Origin: Lachnospiraceae bacterium
GTDB lineage: Bacteria > Bacillota > Clostridia > Lachnospirales > Lachnospiraceae
Assembly (NCBI GenBank): GCA_900766575.1
Contig: CAAFVW010000054.1
Location: 1-14,814 of the forward strand
Length of the DNA: 14,814 nt
Reading direction: 5' to 3'
Shown in pieces: positions 1 to 5,884 of the stretch. Numbering within the stretch: position 1 is the stretch's first letter; each line of letters starts with the position of its first letter. A program made the position numbers and the translations under genes. The notes beneath the pieces were generated by a model. The model worked only from the letters and a program-made list of their open reading frames with translations, had not been told where the DNA came from and did not search any database.

Positions 1-183
1 ATCGGTGCGATCGGTCTGATCATTGTATCTGTGATCCCGTATTTCTTCAACGGTGTGTTCGGTGCAAGCGTATCCTTCGGCGGTACCAGCCTGATCATTA
101 TCGTAAGCGTAGTACTGGAAACCATGAAGCAGGTAGAATCTCAGATGCTCGTTCGTAACTATAAAGGATTCCTGGAAGATTAG
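1..183 (+). CDS. secY: Protein translocase subunit SecY, C-terminal end (partial)
   Basis: This is the last 60 codons of SecY, the channel subunit of the SecYEG membrane protein export machinery; the rest lies left of the window. The reading frame is open from base 1 to a TAG at 181. It encodes a hydrophobic helix (IGAIGLIIVSVIPYF), then the family-typical tail GTSLIIIVSVVLETMKQVES, which is the last membrane helix and the start of the cytoplasmic C-terminal tail. It ends MLVRNYKGFLED, a usual Firmicutes SecY ending. Having adk and map next is the standard spc-operon order. A terminator hairpin follows directly, so the last gene of the upstream unit appears to be secY. Confidence 0.95.
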   Translation: MGAIGLIIVSVIPYFFNGVFGASVSFGGTSLIIIVSVVLETMKQVESQMLVRNYKGFLED

Positions 184-194
184 TAGCATAACAG

Positions 195-228
195 TAACCG
201 GATGGTTTGTAATCATCCGGTTATTTTT
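195..228 (+). terminator. Intrinsic terminator between secY and adk
   Basis: A perfect 10-bp stem (TAACCGGATG at 195-204 with CATCCGGTTA at 214-223) closes a 9-nt loop and runs straight into five T residues at 224-228. It starts 12 nt after the secY stop. The shape is that of a Rho-independent terminator, perhaps a leaky one because the U tract is short. Confidence 0.8.
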
Positions 229-246
229 GCATTATGGCAAAATCTA

Positions 247-275
247 TTGCAAAAAAGCCGCATAAAAGTTAAAAT
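247..275 (+). promoter_or_regulatory. Sigma-A promoter for adk-map-KOW-infA-membrane protein
   Basis: The -35 box is TTGCAA (247-252), the spacer is 17 bp, and the -10 box is TAAAAT (270-275). Predicted transcription start is near 282, about 55 nt before the adk start codon. It lies just after the secY terminator, so the unit starting at adk can be transcribed independently. Confidence 0.75.
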
Positions 276-336
276 ATAAATGTTGGGCTGTATTAATGTA
301 GAACAGTGCCTGAATTACAGGCAGATAGGAGCAGAT

Positions 337-978
337 ATGAAGATTATCATGTTAGGCGCACCCGGTGCAGGAAAAGGTACTCAGGCTAAAATGATCGCTG
401 AAAAGTACGGAATCCCTCATGTATCCACAGGAGATATTTTCCGTGCAAATATCAAGAACGGAACCGAACTTGGCAAAGAAGCTAAGAAATATATGGATCA
501 GGGACAGTTGGTTCCCGATGAGCTGACCGTTAAGATCCTTCTGGACAGAGTAGCACAGGATGATTGTAAGAATGGCTATGTCCTGGACGGATTCCCCAGA
601 ACCATTCCCCAGGCAGAAGTACTGGACAAAGCATTGACTGAGCTGGGAGATGCGATTGATTTTGCAATCGATGTAAATGTTCCCGATGAAAATATCGTAA
701 AGAGAATGTCCGGCAGACGGGCTTGCCTGTCCTGCGGAGCAACTTATCATATCGAGCATATTCCTCCCAAGAAGGAAGGCATCTGTGATAAGTGCGGACA
801 GGAGCTGGTGCTGCGTGATGATGATAAGCCTGAGACCGTATTGAACCGTCTGAAGGTATATCATGACCAGACCCAGCCTCTGATCGATTTCTATACCAAG
901 AAAAATGTATTAAAGACCGTAGACGGCACCAAGGATATGAAAGAGGTATTTGCGGATATCGTAGCAATCCTTGGCTAA
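337..978 (+). CDS. adk: Adenylate kinase, zinc-containing type
   Basis: Cytoplasmic enzyme that interconverts ATP + AMP and 2 ADP. The protein has 213 residues, normal for the long-LID bacterial type. Visible motifs: P-loop GAPGAGKGT at residues 7-15, the AMP-site segment STGDIFR at 30-36, DGFPRT at 84-89, and a LID with Cys130, Cys133, Cys150 and Cys153 in C-X2-C-X16-C-X2-C spacing. That four-Cys zinc knot is typical of Gram-positive enzymes. An upstream in-frame ATG at 280 would add 19 residues of unrelated sequence. ATG 337 was chosen because TAGGAG (326-331) sits 5 nt before it and the protein then begins MKIIMLGAPG as in the family. It is first in its transcription unit. Confidence 0.97.
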   Translation: MKIIMLGAPGAGKGTQAKMIAEKYGIPHVSTGDIFRANIKNGTELGKEAKKYMDQGQLVPDELTVKILLDRVAQDDCKNGYVLDGFPRTIPQAEVLDKALTELGDAIDFAIDVNVPDENIVKRMSGRRACLSCGATYHIEHIPPKKEGICDKCGQELVLRDDDKPETVLNRLKVYHDQTQPLIDFYTKKNVLKTVDGTKDMKEVFADIVAILG

Positions 979-1035
979 GAAAAGTCCGGATAACTGACAA
1001 ACAGCAGAAAAGTCCGGAACGGAAAGGTGAATAAA

Positions 1036-1788
1036 ATGGCAGTAACTATCAAATCACAACGTGAGATCGAGCTGATGAGAGAATCTTGTAAGATTCTGGC
1101 GGATGTATTCAGCCAGATGGAGAAAGCGGTGCACCCCGGAGTATCCACTCTGGACATCAACAACCTGGGTGAAAAGCTGATCCGTGCCCACGGCTGCATT
1201 CCCAACTTCCTGAATTATAACGGATATCCGGCATCTATCTGTGTATCTGTGAATGATGAAGTCGTACATGGTATTCCTCACAAAGATCATATTCTTCACG
1301 AAGGTGATATTGTAAGTCTGGATGCAGGACTGATCTATAAAGGATATCATTCCGATATGGCACGTACATTCCCGGTAGGGCAGGTAAGTGAAGAAGCAAA
1401 ACTTCTGATGGAGAGAACCAAAGAGAGTTTTTTCGCCGGAGTGAAGATGGCAACAGCTGGAAATCATCTGTACGATATCTCCAATGCTATTGATGCCTAT
1501 ATCAAGCCTTTTGGCTATGGAATCGTGAGAGATCTGGTAGGTCATGGTATCGGTACCAGCTTGCATGAGGATCCCCAGATCCCCAATTTTGCACAGCGCA
1601 GACGCGGTATTAAGCTTCAGGCCGGTATGACTCTGGCAGTGGAGCCTATGATTAATATCGGAAGACCGGACGTGGCATGGCTGGACGATGATTGGACTGT
1701 AGTTACCGAGGACGGATCTCTGTCCGCACATTATGAGAATACGATTCTGATTACGGACGGTGAGCCGGAGATTCTGACCCTGTATTAA
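1036..1788 (+). CDS. map: Methionine aminopeptidase, type I
   Basis: Removes the initiator methionine from nascent proteins, using a two-metal centre. The product has 250 residues, the usual type Ia size. The five metal ligands are at the expected places: Asp96 and Asp107 (SLDAG and HSDMARTF), His170 in GHGIG, Glu203 in AVEPM and Glu234 in HYENT; the substrate-site His79 is in VVHGIPH. A GTG nine bases upstream (1027) is in frame, but ATG 1036 has GGTG (1026-1029) 6 nt before it and gives the family N-terminus MAVTIKSQREIELMR. There is no SH3-type zinc-finger extension at the N-terminus. It lies 57 bp after adk in the classic adk-map-infA order. Confidence 0.97.
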   Translation: MAVTIKSQREIELMRESCKILADVFSQMEKAVHPGVSTLDINNLGEKLIRAHGCIPNFLNYNGYPASICVSVNDEVVHGIPHKDHILHEGDIVSLDAGLIYKGYHSDMARTFPVGQVSEEAKLLMERTKESFFAGVKMATAGNHLYDISNAIDAYIKPFGYGIVRDLVGHGIGTSLHEDPQIPNFAQRRRGIKLQAGMTLAVEPMINIGRPDVAWLDDDWTVVTEDGSLSAHYENTILITDGEPEILTLY

Positions 1789-1825
1789 GGGAAAGCGGCA
1801 GCCGGAGAAGAAAGGTAAATGTGAT

Positions 1826-2098
1826 ATGTCAGGAGAATTTGCAACTTCAAAAGCCGGACATGATAAGGATAGATTGTATCTGATTGTCGGCGAAGAAGGA
1901 GAATGTGTATATCTGTGCGACGGAAGGCTGCGCGGTGTGGAACATCCGAAGAAAAAGAAGAAAAAACATATCCAGATCATACATTCTTCAGCACAGGATA
2001 CACTGCTGCAAAGTATAAAACAGTACCTTCCAGGGGAAGAGAACGAGATCAATCAACAGATTCGTAAGACCCTGGAAGCGTATCTGAGTAATAAGTAA
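1826..2098 (+). CDS. KOW domain RNA-binding protein (L14e-like)
   Basis: A 90-residue protein with a KOW/SH3-like beta-barrel pattern near the N-terminus (KAGHDKDRLYLIVGEEGE, then VYLCDGRLRGVEHPKKK). This is the small ribosomal L14e/L27e-like family found beside map and infA in many Firmicutes. A role in ribosome assembly or RNA binding is inferred from fold and context; the exact function is not known to me. Residues 43-48 are six consecutive lysines from an A-rich stretch (about 1950-1970). The C-terminal third (SIKQYLPGEENEINQQIRKT) is a predicted helix. AAAGG at 1811-1815 lies 10 nt before ATG 1826, a weak but usable site. Confidence 0.85.
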   Translation: MSGEFATSKAGHDKDRLYLIVGEEGECVYLCDGRLRGVEHPKKKKKKHIQIIHSSAQDTLLQSIKQYLPGEENEINQQIRKTLEAYLSNK

Positions 2099-2143
2099 TA
2101 AAAGCAATAAGAAGTAAAGAGTAGAAAGCTATGGAGGAAATTT

Positions 2144-2362
2144 ATGTCTAAAAGTGATGTAATCGAAATCGAAGGAACTGTTGTGGAGAAGCTCCCGAAT
2201 ACCATGTTCCGTGTAGAACTGGAGAATGGCCACAGAGTACTGGCAACCATCAGCGGCAAGCTTCGTCAGAACTTCATCCGTATCCTTCCCGGAGATAAGG
2301 TAACTCTGGAACTGTCTCCCTACGATCTGAGCAAGGGACGTATTATCTGGAGAGATAAGTAA
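2144..2362 (+). CDS. infA: Translation initiation factor IF-1
   Basis: IF-1 occupies the ribosomal A site on the 30S subunit during initiation. At 72 residues it is exactly the family length, and the single S1/OB-fold domain is intact: MSKSDVIEIEGTVVEKLPN, FRVELENGH, the ISGKLRQNFIRILPGDKV core, and the ending SPYDLSKGRIIWRDK. GGAGG at 2133-2137 lies 6 nt before the ATG. In most bacteria infA is followed closely by rpmJ; here a large membrane-protein gene begins 23 bp downstream, with no terminator between, so the two are probably co-transcribed. Confidence 0.97.
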   Translation: MSKSDVIEIEGTVVEKLPNTMFRVELENGHRVLATISGKLRQNFIRILPGDKVTLELSPYDLSKGRIIWRDK

Positions 2363-2385
2363 TTACAATCTGGAGAGAAACGGCT

Positions 2386-3693
2386 ATGGCTAAGAAAATA
2401 CGTAACTTTGCTGCTATTCTTGCAATAAGCGCCATCGTGGGAACCCTGCTTTTAGTGTTGGTTTTCCTGCTTCCGGTAGGGCCTATGCGTAAGAATGTGG
2501 AGAAAAGTGTCGGAGATATGTTAAAGACCGGAGATGAGATTCCGGAGGATGCTTTTTCAAAGTATCTGTGGAAGAACAGAGAGACTTACACCGATGCTAT
2601 CATGGTGCAGAATGCCATAGAGAGATTACCGGATAAGAATGCCTATGAACATGCCATGTGGATGTACCACTACGATCTGGAAGAAGATGTGTGGACACCG
2701 GAGGATTCCCTGAAGGCCTTCTGCGAATCCCATGAAAATGTCAATAACATGTATCTTCATATCTATGCAAGATACTGGCATGGCTATCTTCTGTACCTGA
2801 AACCATTGCTGCTTTTGTTTTCCTGGCAGCATGTGGTATGGCTGGAACTGGCGGTGCAGGCAGCACTTATGATCTGGGTGCTGGTCACAGCGGTAAAACA
2901 GAAAAATATTGGAGTTGCGGTTGTGACTCTGGGAAGCTTCCTGTTCATGAAGCCGGTATTAGTCCTGGTATCCCTGACCATGTCGGTATGTTGGATTCTG
3001 ACGCTTCTGGCAGTGGAGTATATGCTTTTGCATCATGACAGATTGCATGATAAGGGACAGTATCCGGAATTTTTCCTGATCGTCGGAATCCTGACATCTT
3101 ATTTTGATTTTCTGACATATCCCATCGTGACCCTGGGAATTCCTCTGTGCTGTTACTTCTTATTAGAAAGTGATAAGCTGTGGAATAATATCAAAAAGCT
3201 GATTGGTTTCGGTATGAGCTGGGCCATTGGTTATGCCGGAATGTGGGCGGCAAAATGGGGCATTGCGGATCTGACACTGCACACTGGTACGATCAGGGAC
3301 GCTGTCTGGTCCATCATTGGCCGTACAGAAGCCATCGGCGGCAGACCCCGGATGAACGGAGGATTCTACGTCATCGGATTGAATCTCCAGGAATATCCGG
3401 CATATATGGGAGTGATTGCAATACTTCTGGCAATCGCAGCAGTGGTACTTCTTGCAGGGACGATTGCGAAGGGACAGTGGAAAACGGAGTATGCACAGCT
3501 GATACCGATGGTTATCATAGCAGCGATTCCCTTTGCATGGATCATTGCCGTACAGCATCATTCGGCGCTGCATGCGAGATTTACCTTCCGTATTCTCAGT
3601 GTGGCGGCAGCTGCGGTGATTACTTTTATCGTTTTGCTTGTAAAACAGGCGAAAATCAGTAAAAAAATTAAAAAAATAGTGAAAAAAGCGTAA
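2386..3693 (+). CDS. Uncharacterised polytopic membrane protein inserted after infA
   Basis: Function unknown. The 435-residue protein has an N-terminal membrane helix (about 10-30), then a roughly 100-residue soluble segment probably outside the membrane (31-130). About eight or more hydrophobic helices follow in 134-419, and the tail is very basic (SKKIKKIVKKA). Recognisable conserved-looking segments are IYARYWHGYLLYLKP (126-140), TSYFDFLTYPIVTLG (237-251), GYAGMWAAKWG (282-292) and HHSALHARFTFR (391-402). From memory, similar sequences occur as unnamed Firmicutes membrane proteins near polysaccharide genes. The layout recalls GT-C-type glycosyltransferases, but no catalytic motif can be assigned. 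GGAGA (2372-2376) lies 9 nt before ATG 2386. It is downstream of infA in the same unit and is cut off from rpmJ by a terminator hairpin. Confidence 0.8.
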   Translation: MAKKIRNFAAILAISAIVGTLLLVLVFLLPVGPMRKNVEKSVGDMLKTGDEIPEDAFSKYLWKNRETYTDAIMVQNAIERLPDKNAYEHAMWMYHYDLEEDVWTPEDSLKAFCESHENVNNMYLHIYARYWHGYLLYLKPLLLLFSWQHVVWLELAVQAALMIWVLVTAVKQKNIGVAVVTLGSFLFMKPVLVLVSLTMSVCWILTLLAVEYMLLHHDRLHDKGQYPEFFLIVGILTSYFDFLTYPIVTLGIPLCCYFLLESDKLWNNIKKLIGFGMSWAIGYAGMWAAKWGIADLTLHTGTIRDAVWSIIGRTEAIGGRPRMNGGFYVIGLNLQEYPAYMGVIAILLAIAAVVLLAGTIAKGQWKTEYAQLIPMVIIAAIPFAWIIAVQHHSALHARFTFRILSVAAAAVITFIVLLVKQAKISKKIKKIVKKA

Positions 3694-3701
3694 GAATACG
3701 C

Positions 3702-3730
3702 TTGCATTAGAAAGACCGTCATGCTATAAT
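3702..3730 (+). promoter_or_regulatory. Sigma-A promoter for the rpmJ-rplQ alpha operon
   Basis: The -35 box is TTGCAT (3702-3707), the spacer is exactly 17 bp, and the -10 box is a perfect TATAAT (3725-3730). Predicted start near 3737 leaves a leader of about 27 nt before rpmJ. The -10 box lies in the loop of the terminator hairpin at 3711-3744. Confidence 0.85.
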
Positions 3731-3747
3731 GTAAGACGGTCTTTTTT
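3711..3747 (+). terminator. Terminator hairpin before rpmJ with a promoter inside it
   Basis: The stem is AAAGACCGTC (3711-3720) with GACGGTCTTT (3735-3744), a perfect 10 bp, and T residues continue to 3747. The 14-nt loop holds the TATAAT of the rpmJ promoter. Transcripts arriving from the membrane-protein gene would form the whole hairpin. Transcripts starting near 3737 lack the left arm and would not. Confidence 0.8.
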
Positions 3748-3763
3748 GAAAGGAGGGTTTAAC

Positions 3764-3877
3764 ATGAAAGTTAGATCATCAGTAAAACCGATTTGCGAAA
3801 AGTGCAAAATCATCAAGAGAAAAGGACGCATCAGAGTAATCTGTGAGAATCCGAAGCACAAACAGAGACAGGGATAA
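3764..3877 (+). CDS. rpmJ: 50S ribosomal protein bL36
   Basis: A 37-residue protein beginning MKVRSSVKPICEKCKII and ending NPKHKQRQG. It is the zinc-binding form of bL36: Cys11, Cys14, Cys27 and His32 form the usual C-X2-C-X12-C-X4-H site. bL36 binds 23S rRNA in the large subunit. The AAAGGAGG ribosome binding site has its GGAGG at 3752-3756, 7 nt before ATG 3764. It is the first gene of the unit driven by the nested promoter and is separated from rpsM by 304 bp of hairpin-rich sequence. Confidence 0.97.
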   Translation: MKVRSSVKPICEKCKIIKRKGRIRVICENPKHKQRQG

Positions 3878-3883
3878 TCACCG

Positions 3884-4160
3884 CTTGATCGTCATCTGAT
3901 CAGGTATGTGAGTTCTTGTCCGGTTATTATGTGCGGCTGAATTGATTATTATCAATTTTCATAATAGATTTGGATAGAGCTTACGGGAGATTACTTGTTG
4001 GTTACAGCGCGTGAGCGCTGGAAGATCGGATCGTGTCCGATTGGGTGGAAGCCCCAATCAATTAGTAACTATTGGGCGTACAATTAACAGACCAAAACGT
4101 ACGCACACACAACGAAAGTTGTGAGCGCAGAAATGTTGCGCAAAGCGTAAGAAATTACGC
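3884..4160 (+). promoter_or_regulatory. Hairpin-rich leader upstream of rpsM (candidate cis-regulatory RNA)
   Basis: The 304 bp between rpmJ and rpsM contain no gene. They hold a run of stem-loops: 3884-3904 (7 bp, one U-G), 3941-3956 (6 bp), 4005-4020 (6 bp, GTGA loop), 4025-4041 (6 bp), 4039-4059 (7 bp), 4076-4104 (6 bp, long loop), 4108-4123 (6 bp, GAAA loop), 4125-4141 (5 bp) and 4145-4160 (6 bp, GAAA loop). CCCAAT at 4053-4058 can also pair with ATTGGG at 4071-4076. No convincing second promoter was seen; the best candidate, TTGATT (3942) with TAGATT (3965), is weak. The spacer occupies the position of the S4-binding alpha-operon leader of E. coli, but no sequence similarity to it was recognised. 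Confidence 0.5.
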
Positions 4161-4181
4161 AGGAAAATGGAGGAAACGTAA

Positions 4182-4553
4182 ATGGCTCGTATCGCAGGTG
4201 TAGACTTACCTAGAGAAAAACGAATTGAGATCGGTTTGACCTATATCTATGGAATAGGCAGACCTACTGCTGACAAGCTGTTAGCAGAAGCAGGTGTAAA
4301 TCCTGATACCAGAGTGAGAGATATTACCGATGATGAGGTAAAGAAGATCAGTGAAGCTATCGAAAAGCTTGGCGTTATGGTAGAAGGTGATCTGAGAAGA
4401 GAAATCGCTCTGAATATCAAGAGACTTCAGGAAATCGGCTGCTATCGTGGTATTCGTCATCGTAAAGGACTTCCTGTTCGTGGTCAGAAGACTAAGACCA
4501 ACGCAAGAACTCGTAAGGGACCTAAGCGCACGGTGGCAAACAAGAAGAAGTAA
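4182..4553 (+). CDS. rpsM: 30S ribosomal protein uS13
   Basis: Small-subunit head protein that contacts the large subunit and the P-site tRNA. It has 123 residues, the normal size. The start MARIAGVDLPREKRIEIGL, the helix-two-turn-helix TYIYGIGRPTADKLL, the IGCYRGIRHRKGLPVRGQ segment (85-102) and the lysine-rich tail ending RTVANKKK are all intact. GGAGG at 4169-4173 lies 8 nt before ATG 4182, directly after the last hairpin of the preceding leader (ending 4160). That hairpin could therefore affect ribosome access. Confidence 0.98.
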   Translation: MARIAGVDLPREKRIEIGLTYIYGIGRPTADKLLAEAGVNPDTRVRDITDDEVKKISEAIEKLGVMVEGDLRREIALNIKRLQEIGCYRGIRHRKGLPVRGQKTKTNARTRKGPKRTVANKKK

Positions 4554-4628
4554 TGTAATCGTAATGTAACTGTGAGAGGGAAGCAAATGTAAGCATCCCC
4601 AGGAAATGAGAAAGTAGGTTAGTTTAAA

Positions 4629-5024
4629 ATGGCTAAAAAAGTTGCAAAGAAAGTAACAAAAAAGCGTGTAAGAAAAAACGTTGAACGCGGACAGGCACAT
4701 ATTCAGTCTTCTTTTAACAATACAATCGTAACGTTAACTGATGCTGAAGGTAATGCTCTTAGCTGGGCAAGTGCCGGTGGTCTTGGTTTTAGAGGTTCAA
4801 AGAAATCTACTCCATATGCTGCACAGATGGCTGCTGAAACAGCAACAAAGGCTGCTCTTGTTCACGGATTAAAGTCCGTTGATGTATTCGTAAAGGGTCC
4901 TGGTTCAGGACGTGAAGCAGCAATCAGAGCTCTGTCTGCAAGTGGACTGGATGTTTTAAGCATTTGTGATGTAACTCCTGTACCTCACAATGGATGCCGT
5001 CCTCCTAAGCGTCGTCGCGTTTAG
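4629..5024 (+). CDS. rpsK: 30S ribosomal protein uS11
   Basis: Platform protein of the 30S subunit, near the Shine-Dalgarno duplex. The 131-residue product has a lysine-rich N-terminal extension (MAKKVAKKVTKKRVRKN), the core GQAHIQSSFNNTIVTLTD and the conserved ending VTPVPHNGCRPPKRRRV. The ribosome binding site is weak: the best match is AGG at 4616-4618, 10 nt from the ATG, in contrast to the GGAGG of rpsM. The 75-bp spacer after rpsM has a short repeated GTAATGTAA near 4551-4569 but no terminator. Confidence 0.98.
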   Translation: MAKKVAKKVTKKRVRKNVERGQAHIQSSFNNTIVTLTDAEGNALSWASAGGLGFRGSKKSTPYAAQMAAETATKAALVHGLKSVDVFVKGPGSGREAAIRALSASGLDVLSICDVTPVPHNGCRPPKRRRV

Positions 5025-5029
5025 TGAGA

Positions 5030-5161
5030 ATTCGTCGCAGGACGAATAATGTGGAACATGGAAACATGGAATATGTAACATGGAATATGTAACATTAGAA
5101 CAAGTTGGATGAAAGTGCCGCTTCAGCGGCACTGTAAACAACCCTCGGAAGTAACTTCCGA
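5030..5161 (+). promoter_or_regulatory. Three-hairpin spacer upstream of rpsD (possible leader)
   Basis: The 162-bp rpsK-rpsD gap has three perfect stems: 5030-5047 (7 bp, GCAG loop), 5114-5133 (8 bp, AGTGCCGC/GCGGCACT, TTCA loop) and 5145-5161 (7 bp, TAA loop). None is followed by a T run, so they are not terminators. CCCT at 5142-5145 is complementary to AGGG at 5172-5175 within the rpsD ribosome binding site, so sequestration is possible. S4 represses its own rpsD message in Bacillus; whether this leader does the same is inference. Confidence 0.4.
5064..5095 (+). repeat. 14-bp tandem repeat (ACATGGAATATGTA), two copies plus a partial
   Basis: Two exact, adjacent copies at 5064-5077 and 5078-5091 are followed by ACAT. 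A degenerate half copy (GTGGAACATGGAA) precedes them at 5051-5063. The repeat lies between the first and second hairpins of the rpsK-rpsD spacer. It looks like local duplication by slippage. Confidence 0.8.
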
Positions 5162-5186
5162 AGTATAAAGAAGGGAAAATAAAAAA

Positions 5187-5780
5187 ATGGCAGTAAATCG
5201 CGTACCTGTACTGAAAAGATGTAGAGCCCTTGGCCTTGAGCCTTCTTACCTGGGCTATGATAAGAAATCTAACAGAACCTCTGCAAGAGCAGGCAAAAAG
5301 GTATCTGAGTATGGACTTCAGTTAAGAGAGAAGCAGAAGGCTAAGTTCATCTATGGCGTTCTGGAGAAGCCTTTCCGTAACTACTATGAGAAGGCTGATA
5401 GAATGAAGGGCATGACCGGTGAGAACCTGATGACTCTGTTAGAGAGCAGACTGGACAACGTAGTGTTCAGAATGGGCTTTGCAAGAACCAGAAGAGAAGC
5501 AAGACAGATCGTTGACCACAAGCATGTACTTGTAAATGGTAAGTGTGTAAATATTCCTTCTTACCTGATCAAGGCTGGCGATGTTATCGAGATCAAAGAG
5601 AGCGCTAAGTCCATGCAGAGATACAAGGATATCCTTGAGGTAACTGCTGGAAGATTAGTACCCGAATGGATCGACGCTGATGTTGAGAACTTTAAGGGAA
5701 CCATCAAGAATCTGCCTACCAGAGAGATGATCGATGTTCCTGTTGACGAGATGCTTATCGTCGAGTTGTACTCCAAGTAA
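5187..5780 (+). CDS. rpsD: 30S ribosomal protein uS4
   Basis: Primary 16S rRNA-binding assembly protein and, in several bacteria, a translational repressor of its own mRNA. The 197-residue product is the zinc-free form: the N-terminal region holds only Cys12 rather than a four-Cys cluster. The N-terminal part carries RCRALGLEP and SEYGLQLREKQKAKFIYGV (40-58). The S4 RNA-binding domain lies at about 87-150 (ESRLDNVVFRMGFARTRREA and following), and the C-terminus is EMLIVELYSK. AAGGGA (5171-5176) lies 10 nt before the ATG, followed by an A-rich stretch. It sits between rpsK and rpoA as expected. Confidence 0.98.
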   Translation: MAVNRVPVLKRCRALGLEPSYLGYDKKSNRTSARAGKKVSEYGLQLREKQKAKFIYGVLEKPFRNYYEKADRMKGMTGENLMTLLESRLDNVVFRMGFARTRREARQIVDHKHVLVNGKCVNIPSYLIKAGDVIEIKESAKSMQRYKDILEVTAGRLVPEWIDADVENFKGTIKNLPTREMIDVPVDEMLIVELYSK

Positions 5781-5806
5781 GTTTTATTTAACCCCAATGA
5801 ACATTT

Positions 5807-5847
5807 CCTGTGGAATTTTATTCCATGGGATATTGTTCGTAAGAACA
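5807..5847 (+). promoter_or_regulatory. Two stem-loops in the rpsD-rpoA spacer
   Basis: The first is TGGAAT (5811-5816) with ATTCCA (5820-5825), extendable outward to 5807/5829 through two G-U pairs. The second is TGTTC (5834-5838), a GTAA loop, and GAACA (5843-5847). Neither has a following U run. Both lie just upstream of the rpoA ribosome binding site. They may stabilise or punctuate the mRNA; the role is unknown. Confidence 0.35.
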
Positions 5848-5884
5848 TGTCAACATATAAAGTTCGCAAAGGAGGGTATTGGCA

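Noticed and set aside
1054..2052. Long open frame (332 codons) on the minus strand opposite map and the KOW gene
   Set aside because: It lies antisense to two well-supported genes, has an unlike-protein Cys/Ser/Ile-rich composition, and matches no family. It is a shadow of map codon usage.
3942..3970. Possible promoter TTGATT-17-TAGATT upstream of rpsM
   Set aside because: Both boxes are poor, and the sequence overlaps a 6-bp hairpin (3941-3956). The nested promoter at 3702-3730 is far better and suffices for the operon.
4041..4055. GGGTGGAAGCCCC, superficially like the T-box motif
   Set aside because: The T-box consensus AGGGTGGNACCGCG is not met, there is no specifier stem or terminator after it, and the downstream genes are ribosomal rather than tRNA-charging or amino acid genes.
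5064..5095. Tandem repeat considered as the start of a CRISPR array
   Set aside because: The units are only 14 bp and directly adjacent with no spacers, and no cas gene is present.
5114..5133. Strong 8-bp GC-rich hairpin considered as a terminator after rpsK
   Set aside because: It is followed by GTAAACAACC rather than a T run, and rpsD-rpoA-rplQ downstream have no other clear promoter, so transcription must pass through it.
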